From: Chrysochromulina parva | Lineage: Eukaryota; Haptophyta; Prymnesiales; Chrysochromulinaceae | DNA: 32,285 nt | Assembly (NCBI GenBank): GCA_002887195.1 | Contig: PJAB01000247.1 | Span: forward strand, 1-32,285 | Direction: 5' to 3' | Part shown: positions 9,170 to 18,325 of the stretch, one piece after another | Layout of the letters: every line of letters starts with the position of its first letter | How positions within the stretch are numbered: position 1 is the stretch's first letter | Program-made: the position numbers and the translations under genes | Notes under the pieces: generated by a model | The model's input: the letters and a program-made list of their open reading frames with translations, nothing else | Database searches by the model: none | What the model was told of the DNA's origin: nothing

Positions 9170-9484
9170 TCAAAAGACGCACAGCTTTCTCCCACAGATG
9201 CCGTAGGCCACGCTGAGCACCAGCACGAACACGAAGCAGGACATTATCAGCATCGTCTTCACGCTTTTCCACCACATTGCTGAACGCAGCGTGGTCGACT
9301 GCTTCCGGAAGGCGCGTGCGTTTGCGTTGAACTGATCGGACTTGTCGACCAGCATTTCCAGATGCTCCCCGCGGCCAACGACAGCCTCGATATTCTGCCG
9401 CATCACGTCCGTAGCCTCGCTAATCTCATCCTGCACTCGCTGAAGTTTATCCATGCCTCCAATGTTATTGCCCCGAATACCCAT
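9170..9484 (-). CDS. Short R-SNARE (VAMP/synaptobrevin-like), no longin domain
   Basis: A 104-residue tail-anchored SNARE for vesicle fusion. The SNARE motif runs from about residue 12 (DKLQRVQDEISEATDVM) to 72. It carries heptad hydrophobics and the zero-layer arginine in VVGRGEHLEMLVDKS. Then come a basic/Trp juxtamembrane segment (MWWKSVK), a membrane helix of about 20 residues, and a very short lumenal tail with Cys. The wording is closest to plant VAMP7/VAMP72-type R-SNAREs, but those have an N-terminal longin domain of about 120 residues. Only about 346 bases separate this start from the next gene, too little for a full longin domain plus a promoter. The frame stays open for about 45 codons upstream, so a short extra exon is possible. 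Met11 is an alternative start. Confidence 0.87.
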   Translation of the reverse strand: MGIRGNNIGGMDKLQRVQDEISEATDVMRQNIEAVVGRGEHLEMLVDKSDQFNANARAFRKQSTTLRSAMWWKSVKTMLIMSCFVFVLVLSVAYGICGRKLCVF

Positions 9485-9830
9485 GCAGGAGGGCCCACCG
9501 TCGCGCAGCCGGGTGGCGGCACGGATTGCTGGACTCGCCGTCCTTAAAGATGTTCGGACCTGCGCACCGGCACAGCGGGGTACAGTGACCGCAACGTGCA
9601 GGAGAGCCGCCAGTCAGCGCGCGCGCGCGCCGCGCCGCGCACCTACGGAGCCAGCAAGCAGCCCGCCGTCACGGTAAGCACTTCGCCACGTGAACTTGCG
9701 AAACGTCCTCCACACGTCTCCGGCCGACCTCGCGTCTTCCATTCATTGCTTACGTTAGGGGGATTTTAACTGAACTCCCCGACGGTACTCCAAACATATC
9801 CCAACATTCACGCGCCAAACACCGGCCGCA
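9485..9830. promoter_or_regulatory. Divergent promoter spacer between R-SNARE and histone-fold genes
   Basis: Holds the 5' regions of the R-SNARE gene (-) and the histone-fold gene (+). A GC dinucleotide run lies at about 9617-9631, and the last 80 bases before the histone-fold start are AT-richer. No specific promoter element can be named. Confidence 0.4.
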
Positions 9831-10163
9831 ATGGCGAAGCGCAAGCCGAACGAGGCAGCGCCCGCTCAGCCCGATGTGCGACGATCCAAGCGGGATACGA
9901 AGGCGCCGGAGCGATTCCGGCCGTCACACTTTGCCGACGTTCCGCACGAGCTCATGACGCTCATCCACGATGTTGCCGCATCTGCGGCCTCCAAGTCGGA
10001 TGTGCCCTTTGAGGCTGATGCTATCGTGGCCCTTGAGGAGGCGCTCGAGCCGATGCTCGAGGCACTTTGCGCCAAGGCATTCGTGCTCGCTGCCAAGGAC
10101 GGTAGAGACACGATTACTGAGGACGAGTGCGCACTTGGAGCCCTCAAACTCACTCACTCTTGA
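9831..10163 (+). CDS. Small H3-like histone-fold protein
   Basis: A 110-residue single-exon protein. A short basic, Arg/Lys-rich N-terminus (about 1-30, with RRSKRDTKAPERFRP) precedes three predicted helices: about 40-54, 64-90, and a last one starting near 97. The central helix, FEADAIVALEEALEPMLEAL, follows the histone H3 pattern F-x-x-x-A-x-x-AL-x-EA-x-E-x-x-L. It is followed by a T-I-x-x-x-D loop, as in H3 before its last helix. It lacks the H3 tail and the RKLPFQRL region, so it is not a core H3. It could be a divergent H3-like or kinetochore/DNA-repair histone-fold protein (CENP or TAF type). The fold is likely; the exact role is unknown. Confidence 0.65.
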   Translation: MAKRKPNEAAPAQPDVRRSKRDTKAPERFRPSHFADVPHELMTLIHDVAASAASKSDVPFEADAIVALEEALEPMLEALCAKAFVLAAKDGRDTITEDECALGALKLTHS

Positions 10164-10774
10164 TTGATATCTCTTCTCACCCGCACTTGACCCATCGTTT
10201 TTTCGGCAGCCTTCGCACGGTGTCCAAGGAGTTCATGGCTAAGAAGTGAGCTTCGGATGGCTGCAGTCAGTGGGCGGCATGTGATGTTTGCATCGGTGCG
10301 CGCGCTCGCACATTCGTACGCACCGGGCGATGGTGCCCGTGAGGGGCGCTTTATGAATAAGCCGGTTGGTGTCAGTAAAATCCCTGAGTATTCAATATGT
10401 TTCACGATGTGATCGTCCGTCGACTCCGGTCGATGATACAATTTCACAACGCCACTTCAATAGCTTTTTAAATCGTTGACGTACTAGTCGTGCGGCACAG
10501 TGCAAGCAGGTTTTCTGTTTTATAGATTCGTTATTACGGGTACAAATTCGCGTGGTCGCGACGCCTCGCACGCAGACGGCCGGGCATCCGGGTCTGACGG
10601 TTAGGCGTTTCGTTTAGGGTTAGGGTTAGGGTTAGACGCTTTAATTCATATGGCAAAATCGCGCGCACAGGTGCAAGGACCGCACACACGCATCAAACAG
10701 ACGAGAAGGGAGGGAGGTCAGGTGACCGTACGGATGTCGCCAAAGTCCCGTAGCCGCATATCTGAAACTGCGCT
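10164..10774. other. Convergent 3' spacer with interstitial telomeric repeat
   Basis: These 611 bases separate the stops of the histone-fold gene (+) and the acetyltransferase gene (-). No coding signal is seen. The notable content is the telomere-type repeat at 10613-10635. Confidence 0.5.
10613..10635 (+). repeat. Interstitial telomere-type repeat
   Basis: One TTTAGGG unit (10613-10619) followed by TTAGGG, TTAGGG and a partial TTAG. It contains both the plant-type and vertebrate-type unit. It is short and lies between convergent genes, not at a chromosome end. Confidence 0.85.
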
Positions 10775-13700
10775 CTAGTCGCCGCGCAGAAAGTCCCCAA
10801 ACGGGTCGGCGGTCTCGAAGTGCGTGCTCGAGAGGTACGACTCGGCCTTGCCCTCGACGCAGATCGGACAGACGAAGGGGTCGTCCGCATTCTCCGGCGG
10901 TTGCATGAGGCACCCTGGATGGTACCAGCCGTCGCACACGTCGCACCCGATCATGACGCTCCCGTCGTCCAGTCGGCCGCGGCGGCAGCCAGGCACGCAG
11001 TACGTGCCACCTCCCTCCGTGCCACCCCCCTCCGGCTTGGGGGCTGGGTGGAGTACCTCCCAAAGCAGGCACATGGTCGAGTACTGCGCGAAGCGGAGCG
11101 AGTTGAACTGCAGCGACTTCGCTTGGCTGAACTGGAGCAGTGCTTGGCGCGTGTTGGCCACCTCGCACGAGCGCGGCGGCTCGAGCTGAAGCTCCGGCGC
11201 CTCGCCATCCTCGAGCGGCGCGAGGGTCGCCACAAGAAAATGCCCCGCCATGTGGCGCATCTGCTTGCGCACCTGCGCGACGAGATCGGCCGAGATCGAC
11301 TTGCACATCTGAAGCCCCTTGAGACGCATCGAGCGGCCGCCCGCCCCGCCGAGCCCGATCCCACTGCCGCCACCCTCTTCGGACGCATCGGAGTCGATGC
11401 GCCGGAGCGACTGCTGTCGCGCCACCAGTGCCGCAGCGTCGGTGTGAACCTTCACAGCGTCGGCGGGCGAGTGGCACTCGTGGGCGGGGGCTCGTGAGAG
11501 GTTGGCGGGCGCTCCATCGGGCGCGGGCACGCTGAGCTCGTCGGCCTCGTCCTTGGCTTCGAGAAGGGCAGGCACGGTGATCTCCCACTGATCTCCCTTG
11601 AAGAGAGGGATCTCGCGCGCCGAGGTGATGTCACGAAACTCGTCGAGCATGTCCCCGTACCGAAGGACGGTCCCCTGCCGGCGCGCAAGCTCGAGCATCT
11701 TGACGTACCATGAGCGCAGCTTCTCGCGCTTCATGGGGCGACGCTCGTCCGGGGGGCGTGCAAAGAAGATGTACTCATCGCCTGCACGCGGAGGCTCGAC
11801 CCACAGGTGGATGTGCCGAAAGCCGCGCCGGCGGCACGACGCGAGGTAGGCTGCAAGGAGCGCGCGGTAGACGGTCGACCGGTGGCCGGCTGGCTCGGTG
11901 CGAAGGTACTTGACCGAGTCGACGTATGAGATGTAGACCCGGCGCGTGTTCGGCTCGGGGCATGCGTCACCGTACTCTTGCGTGTACATCATGAAGAGGA
12001 GTACCTCGTGCCCCTCGACCTTCTGCATCGCCATGACGGCGCGGGAGCGGAAGGGGAAGGCTGTCGGGTACGCTTGCCCGTCGGACCACTGGCGCTGTCG
12101 CATCACATCGTTGGGCGTGGACACGAGGTCAATCGACGAGGCAACGCGCACGCGTACCGGCTCGGCGAGGACTCCATGCTCGTCGAGGGCGCTCGCTACG
12201 GCGGCTTCGAGGGCACGGCTCAGCGTGCACTCTGGGAGTGCCGAGGCATCCACCTCGCCCGCCGCCGCCGCCGCCGCCGCCGCCTCGTGAGCCGGCTGGC
12301 CGCGCGCACGACAGCCGCGACACACAAAAGGAGCTGTGGAGCTCGCCGGTGGCGGCTGGCACGGCGTGCAAATGGCGGCGGCGGGAGCGGCGGCCGCGCG
12401 GCCGGAGGCGAGGTGCGCCGCATGGTTGTAGAGGGCGCACACCCAGTGGACCCACTCGCGGCACGTCTCGCATTGGACCCAATTCTGCTGCTCCGAGTCC
12501 TCGGGCGCCTCCGTGTCGAGATCACGACGGCGAGTGATCTGCACCTCGACGAAGGCCGCGAGTGGCAGCGTGCGCTTGCCCACGCAGACGGTGGCGCGCG
12601 GGTCGAGAGCGACGGGCGCGCCGCGGCGCGGAGGCTGCGGCGCGCCCCAGGCAGCCGCAGCCTCGACGCACGCCTGCTTATGGCACGCGGCGCACAGCTG
12701 GGCGGACGAAACGCCCGCACGAAGCGCCTCGGCCATGTCGGCAGTCCATTCCCAATACGAACGCATCGGATGCTGGAGCGCACGCCCACAGGTGCCGCAG
12801 TCGCGCGGCGGCCGCTGCATCTGGAGAGCGTGCTTGCGGCAGCCCGGGTCTGCGCAGCGCAGCCGAAGCGATGCATGCCGGATGGCGCCCACACGGGCGC
12901 CGTCCTGGGCGCCGCCTTCGAGCCGCACATTGTAGAGGCGGCTGGTCGGGTCGCGCCCGAGCACGACCGCCGCTCGCCATCCGCTCTCGTTCGCCTCGGA
13001 CTCGACGTCCACTAGGCAGCCCTCTTCAAAGGTCGAGTCTTCCGACGCCGCCGCCTCCTCGAGCGCGGACGCCGCCACATCCGCTGGGTCCATGGGACGC
13101 AGCGCACCCTCTGGGCCGCCGCTTAAGGGCAGCGGCACCCAGCGTGGCAAGAGCGGCGGGCGGCCGGTGCCTGACTCCGCCTGTACCAGCAGCCGGTCGG
13201 CGCACACTTGCAGCACACGTGCCGGCAGCCACTCGGGCACGCTGCCCACGGCAGCTCTGCAGCCGCCCAGGCCGCCGACGCTGCTCGCTTCGAGGAGGTC
13301 GGCGACCGCGGCTGTCTTGATCATCCATCGCTGCCCCACAGCAGCCGCCTCGCACGCCATTTCGTGACCACCAGGCAGCGTACCACCACCGCCGCCGCTG
13401 TCGCCCGGTGCACCGCCGACCGGTGCGCCGCTTGAGCCACGTGTGCGAGGCTCGCGCTTGGACCGTTTGTGGCTGGATGAGGCGGCGGCGGCGAACTCGG
13501 GGGCGTGCAAGACCGCGCCGAGTTGAGCACGGCCGAAGTTCGACAAAGGACCTCCGCCCCTGTGAGCGCTGCCAAGATGGCTTGCGCTCAGCGACCGTTG
13601 GAGGGACGGCGCGAGGTCTTCTCCACCACCTCGGACGCCAAGTGCGCTACCGGCACCTCCAATGCCAGCGAGGGTGCTGAGGGCGTGCGGGCTGAGGGCG

Positions 13701-14704
13701 CCGCCACAAAGGGCCTCTTGCCGCGCAGCGAACGTGCGGGCCAGGCAGTCGTTGTACGCGTGCCAGATCTCGCACTGCTCGCACCGAGCGAGCGTGCACG
13801 TGCTCGCGTGTGGAACCAGGGTGTGGAGCCGCCTTCGCAGCCGCGCGCAGCGCGGGAAGCTGCAGCTCGGCTGCAGGCATGTGAAGACATGGGCGAGCAG
13901 CTCTCGTCGCGCTGTGTGTTTCTCGGGAGGCTCGCCGTCGAACGTCGAAGCCGCACACGGGGCGGCGTCGGCGCCGGCGCCTCGGCAGGCGCCGTCTGCC
14001 GCCGGTTCCGCCGCGGGAGCAGCCCCGGAGGCCGACGCGGCGCTGTCCTTGGCGCCGCGTATTACAAACGAGTCTGCACCCGTGGGCTCCTTTTCAAGCT
14101 TTATCTCCGCTGCATCGGGCGCGCAAACCGCGTCATGGCCGACACGGTCGCGCTGCCGGCACAGAGCGCCCCAGATCGAGCATGGCGTACACTTCGCTTC
14201 GGTGCATGAAGCGGCGTGCGAGGAGAGCTTGAAGAACTTAGCTTTCATCCGCTGGCAGTTGGGCTGTCCGCACGCTGAGTCGGTGCATGCGGCTGCGTGG
14301 GCGAGCTCGTGGCCCAGGTGAGGCAAGCCCTCCGACCGTGCTATCGCCGGTGCCAGCTCGGGCTCAGCATCCGTGGGTATCGGTGCGGTGGCCTGCAACG
14401 CAGATGGCGCCTGCACAAGATGCAGGATGGCCGCTTGCACCGCCTCTTTGCCGGCGACCTCCCACAGGCGCTGCTGGATCCCGCCCGCCATCGGCGCCCC
14501 GCTAGCGGTGAGCTCCGCCCACACGGCGTCGAGTGCGGCATGCCGCTCGCGTGGCAGCGATTCGCGCAGGTACGCCACGAGCGAGGTCAGGGATAGCTTT
14601 GCGCTGGTAGTCGTTAGCATCGGCAGCTCTGGGCGAGTGGACGGGAGCCGCAGATGTGTTCGTCCGGCAGCAAGAATCCTCGCTTCTTCGGCCGCTCTCG
14701 GCAC
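10775..14704 (-). CDS. p300/CBP-type (KAT11) histone acetyltransferase with two TAZ and two PHD-like fingers
   Basis: A 1309-residue single-exon protein that should acetylate histone lysines in the nucleus. In order: a helical N-terminus (29-99), TAZ-type zinc finger 1 (about 127-194, HAAACTDSACGQPNC then CTEAKCTPCSIW), TAZ-type finger 2 (about 264-330, CSFPRCARLRRRL then CTLARCEQCEIW), a Ser/Gly-rich linker, a Tudor/Agenet-like strand region (about 560-610), a Cys-rich segment (617-680), a PHD-like finger (about 742-800), the KAT11 HAT domain (about 825-1050, with RRVYISYVDSVKYLR and HIHLWVEPPRAGDEYIF), a linker, and a canonical C-terminal PHD (about 1238-1290, CDVCDGWYHPGCL). The HAT core resembles plant HAC proteins. 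Usual p300/HAC order places TAZ2 and ZZ after HAT; here both TAZ copies precede it and no ZZ or bromodomain is evident. Met29 is an alternative start. A GTACATGTA palindrome lies about 70 bases upstream. Confidence 0.92.
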   Translation of the reverse strand: MPRAAEEARILAAGRTHLRLPSTRPELPMLTTTSAKLSLTSLVAYLRESLPRERHAALDAVWAELTASGAPMAGGIQQRLWEVAGKEAVQAAILHLVQAPSALQATAPIPTDAEPELAPAIARSEGLPHLGHELAHAAACTDSACGQPNCQRMKAKFFKLSSHAASCTEAKCTPCSIWGALCRQRDRVGHDAVCAPDAAEIKLEKEPTGADSFVIRGAKDSAASASGAAPAAEPAADGACRGAGADAAPCAASTFDGEPPEKHTARRELLAHVFTCLQPSCSFPRCARLRRRLHTLVPHASTCTLARCEQCEIWHAYNDCLARTFAARQEALCGGALSPHALSTLAGIGGAGSALGVRGGGEDLAPSLQRSLSASHLGSAHRGGGPLSNFGRAQLGAVLHAPEFAAAASSSHKRSKREPRTRGSSGAPVGGAPGDSGGGGGTLPGGHEMACEAAAVGQRWMIKTAAVADLLEASSVGGLGGCRAAVGSVPEWLPARVLQVCADRLLVQAESGTGRPPLLPRWVPLPLSGGPEGALRPMDPADVAASALEEAAASEDSTFEEGCLVDVESEANESGWRAAVVLGRDPTSRLYNVRLEGGAQDGARVGAIRHASLRLRCADPGCRKHALQMQRPPRDCGTCGRALQHPMRSYWEWTADMAEALRAGVSSAQLCAACHKQACVEAAAAWGAPQPPRRGAPVALDPRATVCVGKRTLPLAAFVEVQITRRRDLDTEAPEDSEQQNWVQCETCREWVHWVCALYNHAAHLASGRAAAAPAAAICTPCQPPPASSTAPFVCRGCRARGQPAHEAAAAAAAAGEVDASALPECTLSRALEAAVASALDEHGVLAEPVRVRVASSIDLVSTPNDVMRQRQWSDGQAYPTAFPFRSRAVMAMQKVEGHEVLLFMMYTQEYGDACPEPNTRRVYISYVDSVKYLRTEPAGHRSTVYRALLAAYLASCRRRGFRHIHLWVEPPRAGDEYIFFARPPDERRPMKREKLRSWYVKMLELARRQGTVLRYGDMLDEFRDITSAREIPLFKGDQWEITVPALLEAKDEADELSVPAPDGAPANLSRAPAHECHSPADAVKVHTDAAALVARQQSLRRIDSDASEEGGGSGIGLGGAGGRSMRLKGLQMCKSISADLVAQVRKQMRHMAGHFLVATLAPLEDGEAPELQLEPPRSCEVANTRQALLQFSQAKSLQFNSLRFAQYSTMCLLWEVLHPAPKPEGGGTEGGGTYCVPGCRRGRLDDGSVMIGCDVCDGWYHPGCLMQPPENADDPFVCPICVEGKAESYLSSTHFETADPFGDFLRGD

Positions 14705-15103
14705 CGCTCACCGCGGGGTTGTGATTCGAATCTCCTTGATGAGATACTCGACAGACCTCAAAAACGTCCAGGGTACATGTATCTTGCACCACACCCCTCT
14801 GAGAGCCTACGGTCGCAAGGAATCCCGGCCCCGGACGGAGCGGCCATCAGAAAGGCGGGCCTTCTGTACCATCAGAGAAAGAGAGGCCAAGCTTTCCGGC
14901 CGGGCCCGCAGCCCACTCACCTTCATCGGCGACCAGATTTGGTCCCTGACGCGTCATGACTCATGTGAGGTTTGTGGGTTTGTGTGTGGTATCGCCGCGT
15001 ATGAAGGCGCCGTTGAGAAAGGTCAGCTCATAACGACACACGCGAACGCGCGCGCGCACCGAACCCGGCCAGACACCTGAAAGACACCTATGTACCGTCT
15101 GTA
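14705..15103. other. Spacer upstream of acetyltransferase gene
   Basis: The 5' region of the acetyltransferase (-) and the 3' flank of the JmjC gene (-). It contains the palindrome GTACATGTA (14773-14781). No gene is supported; the open frames overlap in several phases and match nothing. Confidence 0.45.
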
Positions 15104-16738
15104 CTAGGATCGTGGGGGGATCAATTTTCCTGTAACCATCTGCTCCACTTCGTCAGCCCAAGCCGGCGTCACTTCGAGCTCGTCAGTGCCGACGACGGGC
15201 CCTTTGAGCGGCGGTGCTAGCCCGGGGTGCAGCCGACCGTCCCGCGTCATCGCGCGCAGCAGGGCATTGGCTCTCTCGGCCGTGCCCATCACGCTCAGCA
15301 GGTGCTTGCGAACGCCCAGCGCGCGCTCGCGCCCGCCCGACACAGCCGGCCATCGCACGTCAGCGCCGGCGGCGAGGGCATTCAAGAAGAGTCCCGCATG
15401 CTTCGGATCCTCTCCAAGCATGCGGAAGGTTTCGGTCTCGATGTGTCGGCTGAGCTGCATGCTCACAAGGCCGTCGTCTGTACCCACGAGCTGCATGTCG
15501 TCCGTCGCCGGGCTCGGACATGGACTCGGACCGCGGCGGCCAACCGCCACGGCCGCGTCAAGTGTGGTCGCATCACGTGCGGCGGCCAAGGCGGAGGCGC
15601 CGACGGCATCGTCCTCGGGGGGAGCATACTGCGCGGCCTGCTCGGCGGCGAAGCAGGCGCGTGCGCGTTCGTCGCGCGTGGCGCCCATCCAAAAGTTGAG
15701 CGACAGAGTCTCGTCACCCGCCACCTGGTGCACGTAATGCCACCAGAAAGACGGGAGCCAGAGCACCTGATGAGGGAGGCCATCATCCGCCATCAACTTC
15801 AATCAAGGGCAATCCAATGGACTCAAGAGACACAGCACCTCGCCAGGCTCGATGAGTGCCTCGAGCCCCTGCGCGCGTGCGAAGGCGGGGAAGCGGCCGA
15901 GATCGGGTCGCTCCACATCAACCATTCCGAAGAAGTGCATCGGATGCGTCGCCGGGTACGGATACACATGGGCAAACGCCGACGGCGGCAGCAGCAGCAG
16001 CCGCTTGCGCCCACAGACTTGGCACAGAAAGTTGTTGGTGGTGTCATAGTGGAGCGGCGTGCAGCCGCCGCTGCGGCCGGCCCACAGATTGACCTCTGAG
16101 AGGCCCTCGCAGCCGCTCATCTCGGCCACATGCCGCAGCCACTCGTAGTCCACCTGGTGCGCCAGGTCCTCCGCCATCGTGCGCCCCATCGACGCATGGT
16201 ACAGCCGCTCACCCGCCACATCGAGCTCGCCTCCGTGCTCGTACTTGCAGTTGTGCTTTTCGTTTCTGGACCACAGGAGCATGGCCTGCAAGTAGTAACG
16301 CCACGGTGGCTTCTCGGCGGCCTCGTTCTTGGCCACGGTCGACACGAACTGGCTGAACGTCATCATGAGAATCCCACCCTGCCCGACGCCCTGACCGTAG
16401 AAGCGATTGTACCGACGCGAGTTTCGCGGCGCAAAGTGGACGTTGAGCGAGGGTGGGCCCGTGTACACCTTCGCAAGGTAGTCGAAGGTCCAGCGGCCGA
16501 CCAGCTGGCGCACGAGCGGCGCGCCGGTGATGATCACGGGCTCGCCTCGTCGCAAGAAGCCGTCGAGTCGAGGGTCATCCCACCGCAGCTTCTCGACCGA
16601 GCGCTTTACGAGCCAGGAAGGATACGCCGGCGCATCAGGAGGAGGCACCGACGGCCCTGGCAGGGTACTCGGCTGATGGTGACGCCACGAGTGCGCGTGC
16701 TGCGGCGCACGGCTGAGAGGTGAGCAAATGGTCGCCAT
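15104..16738 (-). CDS. JmjC/cupin_8 2-oxoglutarate-Fe(II) oxygenase, two exons
   Basis: Exon 1 is 16738-15839 and exon 2 is 15766-15104, joined in phase 0 to give 520 residues. The 72-base intron (15838-15767) runs from GTGCTG to CATCAG. Removing it turns EPGE plus VLWLPSFWWHYV into the continuous JmjC signature; without splicing the frame stops nine codons past the donor. The Fe(II) ligands are H230 and D232 (PLHYDTTNNF) and H310 (WWHYV). The segment CGRKRLLLLPP after the first ligands and the acidic EALIEPGEVL strand are standard for the JMJD5/FIH/cupin_8 group, which hydroxylates or demethylates proteins. The C-terminal 190 residues after the barrel are Ala/Asp-rich with helical stretches and match no domain I know. 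Substrate unknown. Start: first Met of the open frame. Confidence 0.9.
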
Positions 16739-16867
16739 TCACGCGACGTCGCGCGGGCTCCACTGTTACCGTTACGGTAGTTGTGTGTCCCGTGAAAGTT
16801 AATTAACACGTCAGACGCGACAACCGGTGCTACGGCACTGTTACTGCCCGTTCAGAATACACACATC
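16739..16867. other. Spacer with JmjC gene 5' region
   Basis: Lies between the JmjC start (-) and the possible orphan exon. It holds an AT-rich patch (about 16798-16806). No further element is identified. Confidence 0.35.
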
Positions 16868-17074
16868 TTACATGACCCCATTCGAGATACGGAGCATGCG
16901 CGCGCTGGCGGCGTTGAGGATGGTTTGGGCGTCGGCGGTTTGGATGGCGGTGGAGATGTTGACAACGTGGTGCGTGAGGAAGCTGCGGGGGGACGCGCGG
17001 CCCTCGCCGTATCGCGTGTTGTCGGTGGCGCCGGGGAGGCGGGTCTGGCGCGCGAGGAGGCGGAGGATGGTCAT
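16868..17074 (-). CDS. Possible small gene, terminal exon or gene relic (C-ending codons)
   Basis: A 68-residue frame from ATG 17074 to TAA. The frame stays open upstream to at least about 17120. Nearly every codon ends in C or G (CTC, CGC, GCC, ACC, AAC), a bias expected for coding DNA here and absent from the flanking spacer. The protein is basic with no recognisable domain; it contains TRYGEGRASPRSFLTHHVV and ends ARMLRISNGVM. No splice acceptor is certain. It may be the last exon of a gene whose other exons I cannot see, a short independent gene, or a remnant. An overlapping frame on the same strand (17189-16830) lacks this bias in its own phase. Confidence 0.3.
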   Translation of the reverse strand: MTILRLLARQTRLPGATDNTRYGEGRASPRSFLTHHVVNISTAIQTADAQTILNAASARMLRISNGVM

Positions 17075-17491
17075 GAACGAGGCTGCGACGAGCGCGCCGG
17101 TGGCGTTCGGCGACGAGCGGTGAATGCATCCGGTGTCTTTGTGTCGACATTGATAAACTATTGGCTGTGAATGTTAACACGACAGACAACCGTTCAAAAA
17201 AACTGTGCTACGGCACCGAGGGAACCGGGTACAGACGACACAAAAGACGTACTGTACCTCGCGTTCTGGGAGACCGGGACGCGGGACCACGTGATTCTTG
17301 CGGGCCTACGACACACAGACTGCGACCCGGGCACGCACGACGCACGTGACCAAAACATGGACACGCGTAAATGTTCGTGTCGATTGCGTCACACCCTTGT
17401 TACAAGTACCGGGGTACATGTACCAAGCGCGTAGACCAAAGTCTGAGTACCACAGTACGACCTCTCCCGAGTCTCGTGGGCTCGTGCAAGG
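17075..17491. other. Spacer with palindrome
   Basis: No gene is supported. A perfect 12-base palindrome, GGTACATGTACC, lies at 17413-17424, about 70 bases beyond the stop of the minus-strand membrane-protein gene. Confidence 0.45.
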
Positions 17492-18325
17492 TTAGAGCGC
17501 ACCTCTGGCTTCCATGGCGCTCGTCGGCTTGCTCATTCTCAGCGGCGGCGCATAGCTTGCTTGGTAACTGTCCCCGAGCGGCGAGGTGATGGCTCCAACC
17601 TCGCGCGTTCTGAGATTGTTGTGACTCGGCTGCCCACGGGAGAAACACCACAGGACGGCGCCAATCGCAACGCCGACGGCGACAATCGCACCGCCGAGCG
17701 AGAACGAGCCAACATCAAAGGCCCACGAGCCCCCGCCGCTCTGCGTACCCCCTGCGATGAGGTCATTGGCAGCCTGTGTGTCAATCATCCATTTGTCCTC
17801 GTAGGCACGGGAGCCCGGCGTGATCACGACAGCGGGCGGCCCGGCAAGGACCACCCGTCCCCCGAACCATTGCTGACCCATCCAGGCGGGGGGCGTGTCG
17901 TGCAGCAGCATGATCGCGACTGTCGCGTCGGCTCGGGAGCGAAGCACAAGTATCACGTCGACCACAATGCTGCCGCTGCTCACGCTGCTCACGGCGGCGG
18001 CCGCGCCGAGGGGCATGCAGCTGGACCGATCGGAATTGCATGCAGCGAGCAGGTCCGATCGGAATCGAACGACGTCATCGGCGTCAAAGGAAGCGGCGTC
18101 GCCCTCGAGTGTGAAGAGGGCACGGACCGATACCGTCGGAGGCGGAGGGTTAGAAGGAGGGGATGGCGAAAGGTTAGGCGGAGGGGGCGGCGACGAGGGC
18201 GGCGACGAGGGCGACACAACGTCAATGAGGAGCCAGGATGCCGCACCATCCAGCGGGGGTGGCGGAGGAGACTGCTGAGCGGAACCGCAGGGGAGGAGGA
18301 GCAGAATCGTCGAGAGCATCAACAT
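17492..18325 (-). CDS. Secreted or type I membrane protein with Pro-rich and SEA-like region
   Basis: A 277-residue single-exon protein. It has a signal peptide (1-16, MLMLSTILLLLPCGSA), a Pro/Ser-rich stretch with SPPPPP-type runs (17-65), and an alpha/beta region (about 64-142) with FTLEGDAASFDADDVVRFR and a long hydrophobic strand VVDVILVL that resembles the SEA-like domains common in algal surface proteins. Then come a Gly-rich segment, one membrane helix (about 207-228), and a basic cytosolic tail (SRGQPSHNN onward). It is predicted to sit at the plasma membrane or in the secretory system with the N-terminal part outside. Pro-rich ectodomains of this kind are frequent in haptophytes and green algae. 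The function is unknown and the domain label is by pattern only. Confidence 0.72.
   Translation of the reverse strand: MLMLSTILLLLPCGSAQQSPPPPPLDGAASWLLIDVVSPSSPPSSPPPPPNLSPSPPSNPPPPTVSVRALFTLEGDAASFDADDVVRFRSDLLAACNSDRSSCMPLGAAAAVSSVSSGSIVVDVILVLRSRADATVAIMLLHDTPPAWMGQQWFGGRVVLAGPPAVVITPGSRAYEDKWMIDTQAANDLIAGGTQSGGGSWAFDVGSFSLGGAIVAVGVAIGAVLWCFSRGQPSHNNLRTREVGAITSPLGDSYQASYAPPLRMSKPTSAMEARGAL

Noticed and set aside
12238..13355. Numerous long open frames on both strands within the acetyltransferase gene
   Set aside because: They overlap a gene with clear zinc fingers and HAT motifs and have Arg/Pro/Ala-rich shadow composition.
14725..14745. T-loop-like GATTCGAATC suggesting a tRNA
   Set aside because: The flanking bases do not pair as a T-stem and no acceptor or anticodon arm fits on either strand.
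15104..15802. A separate gene starting at the Met at 15802
   Set aside because: Its N-terminal residues are intronic; joining at 15766 continues the JmjC barrel exactly, so it is exon 2, not a gene or a frameshift.
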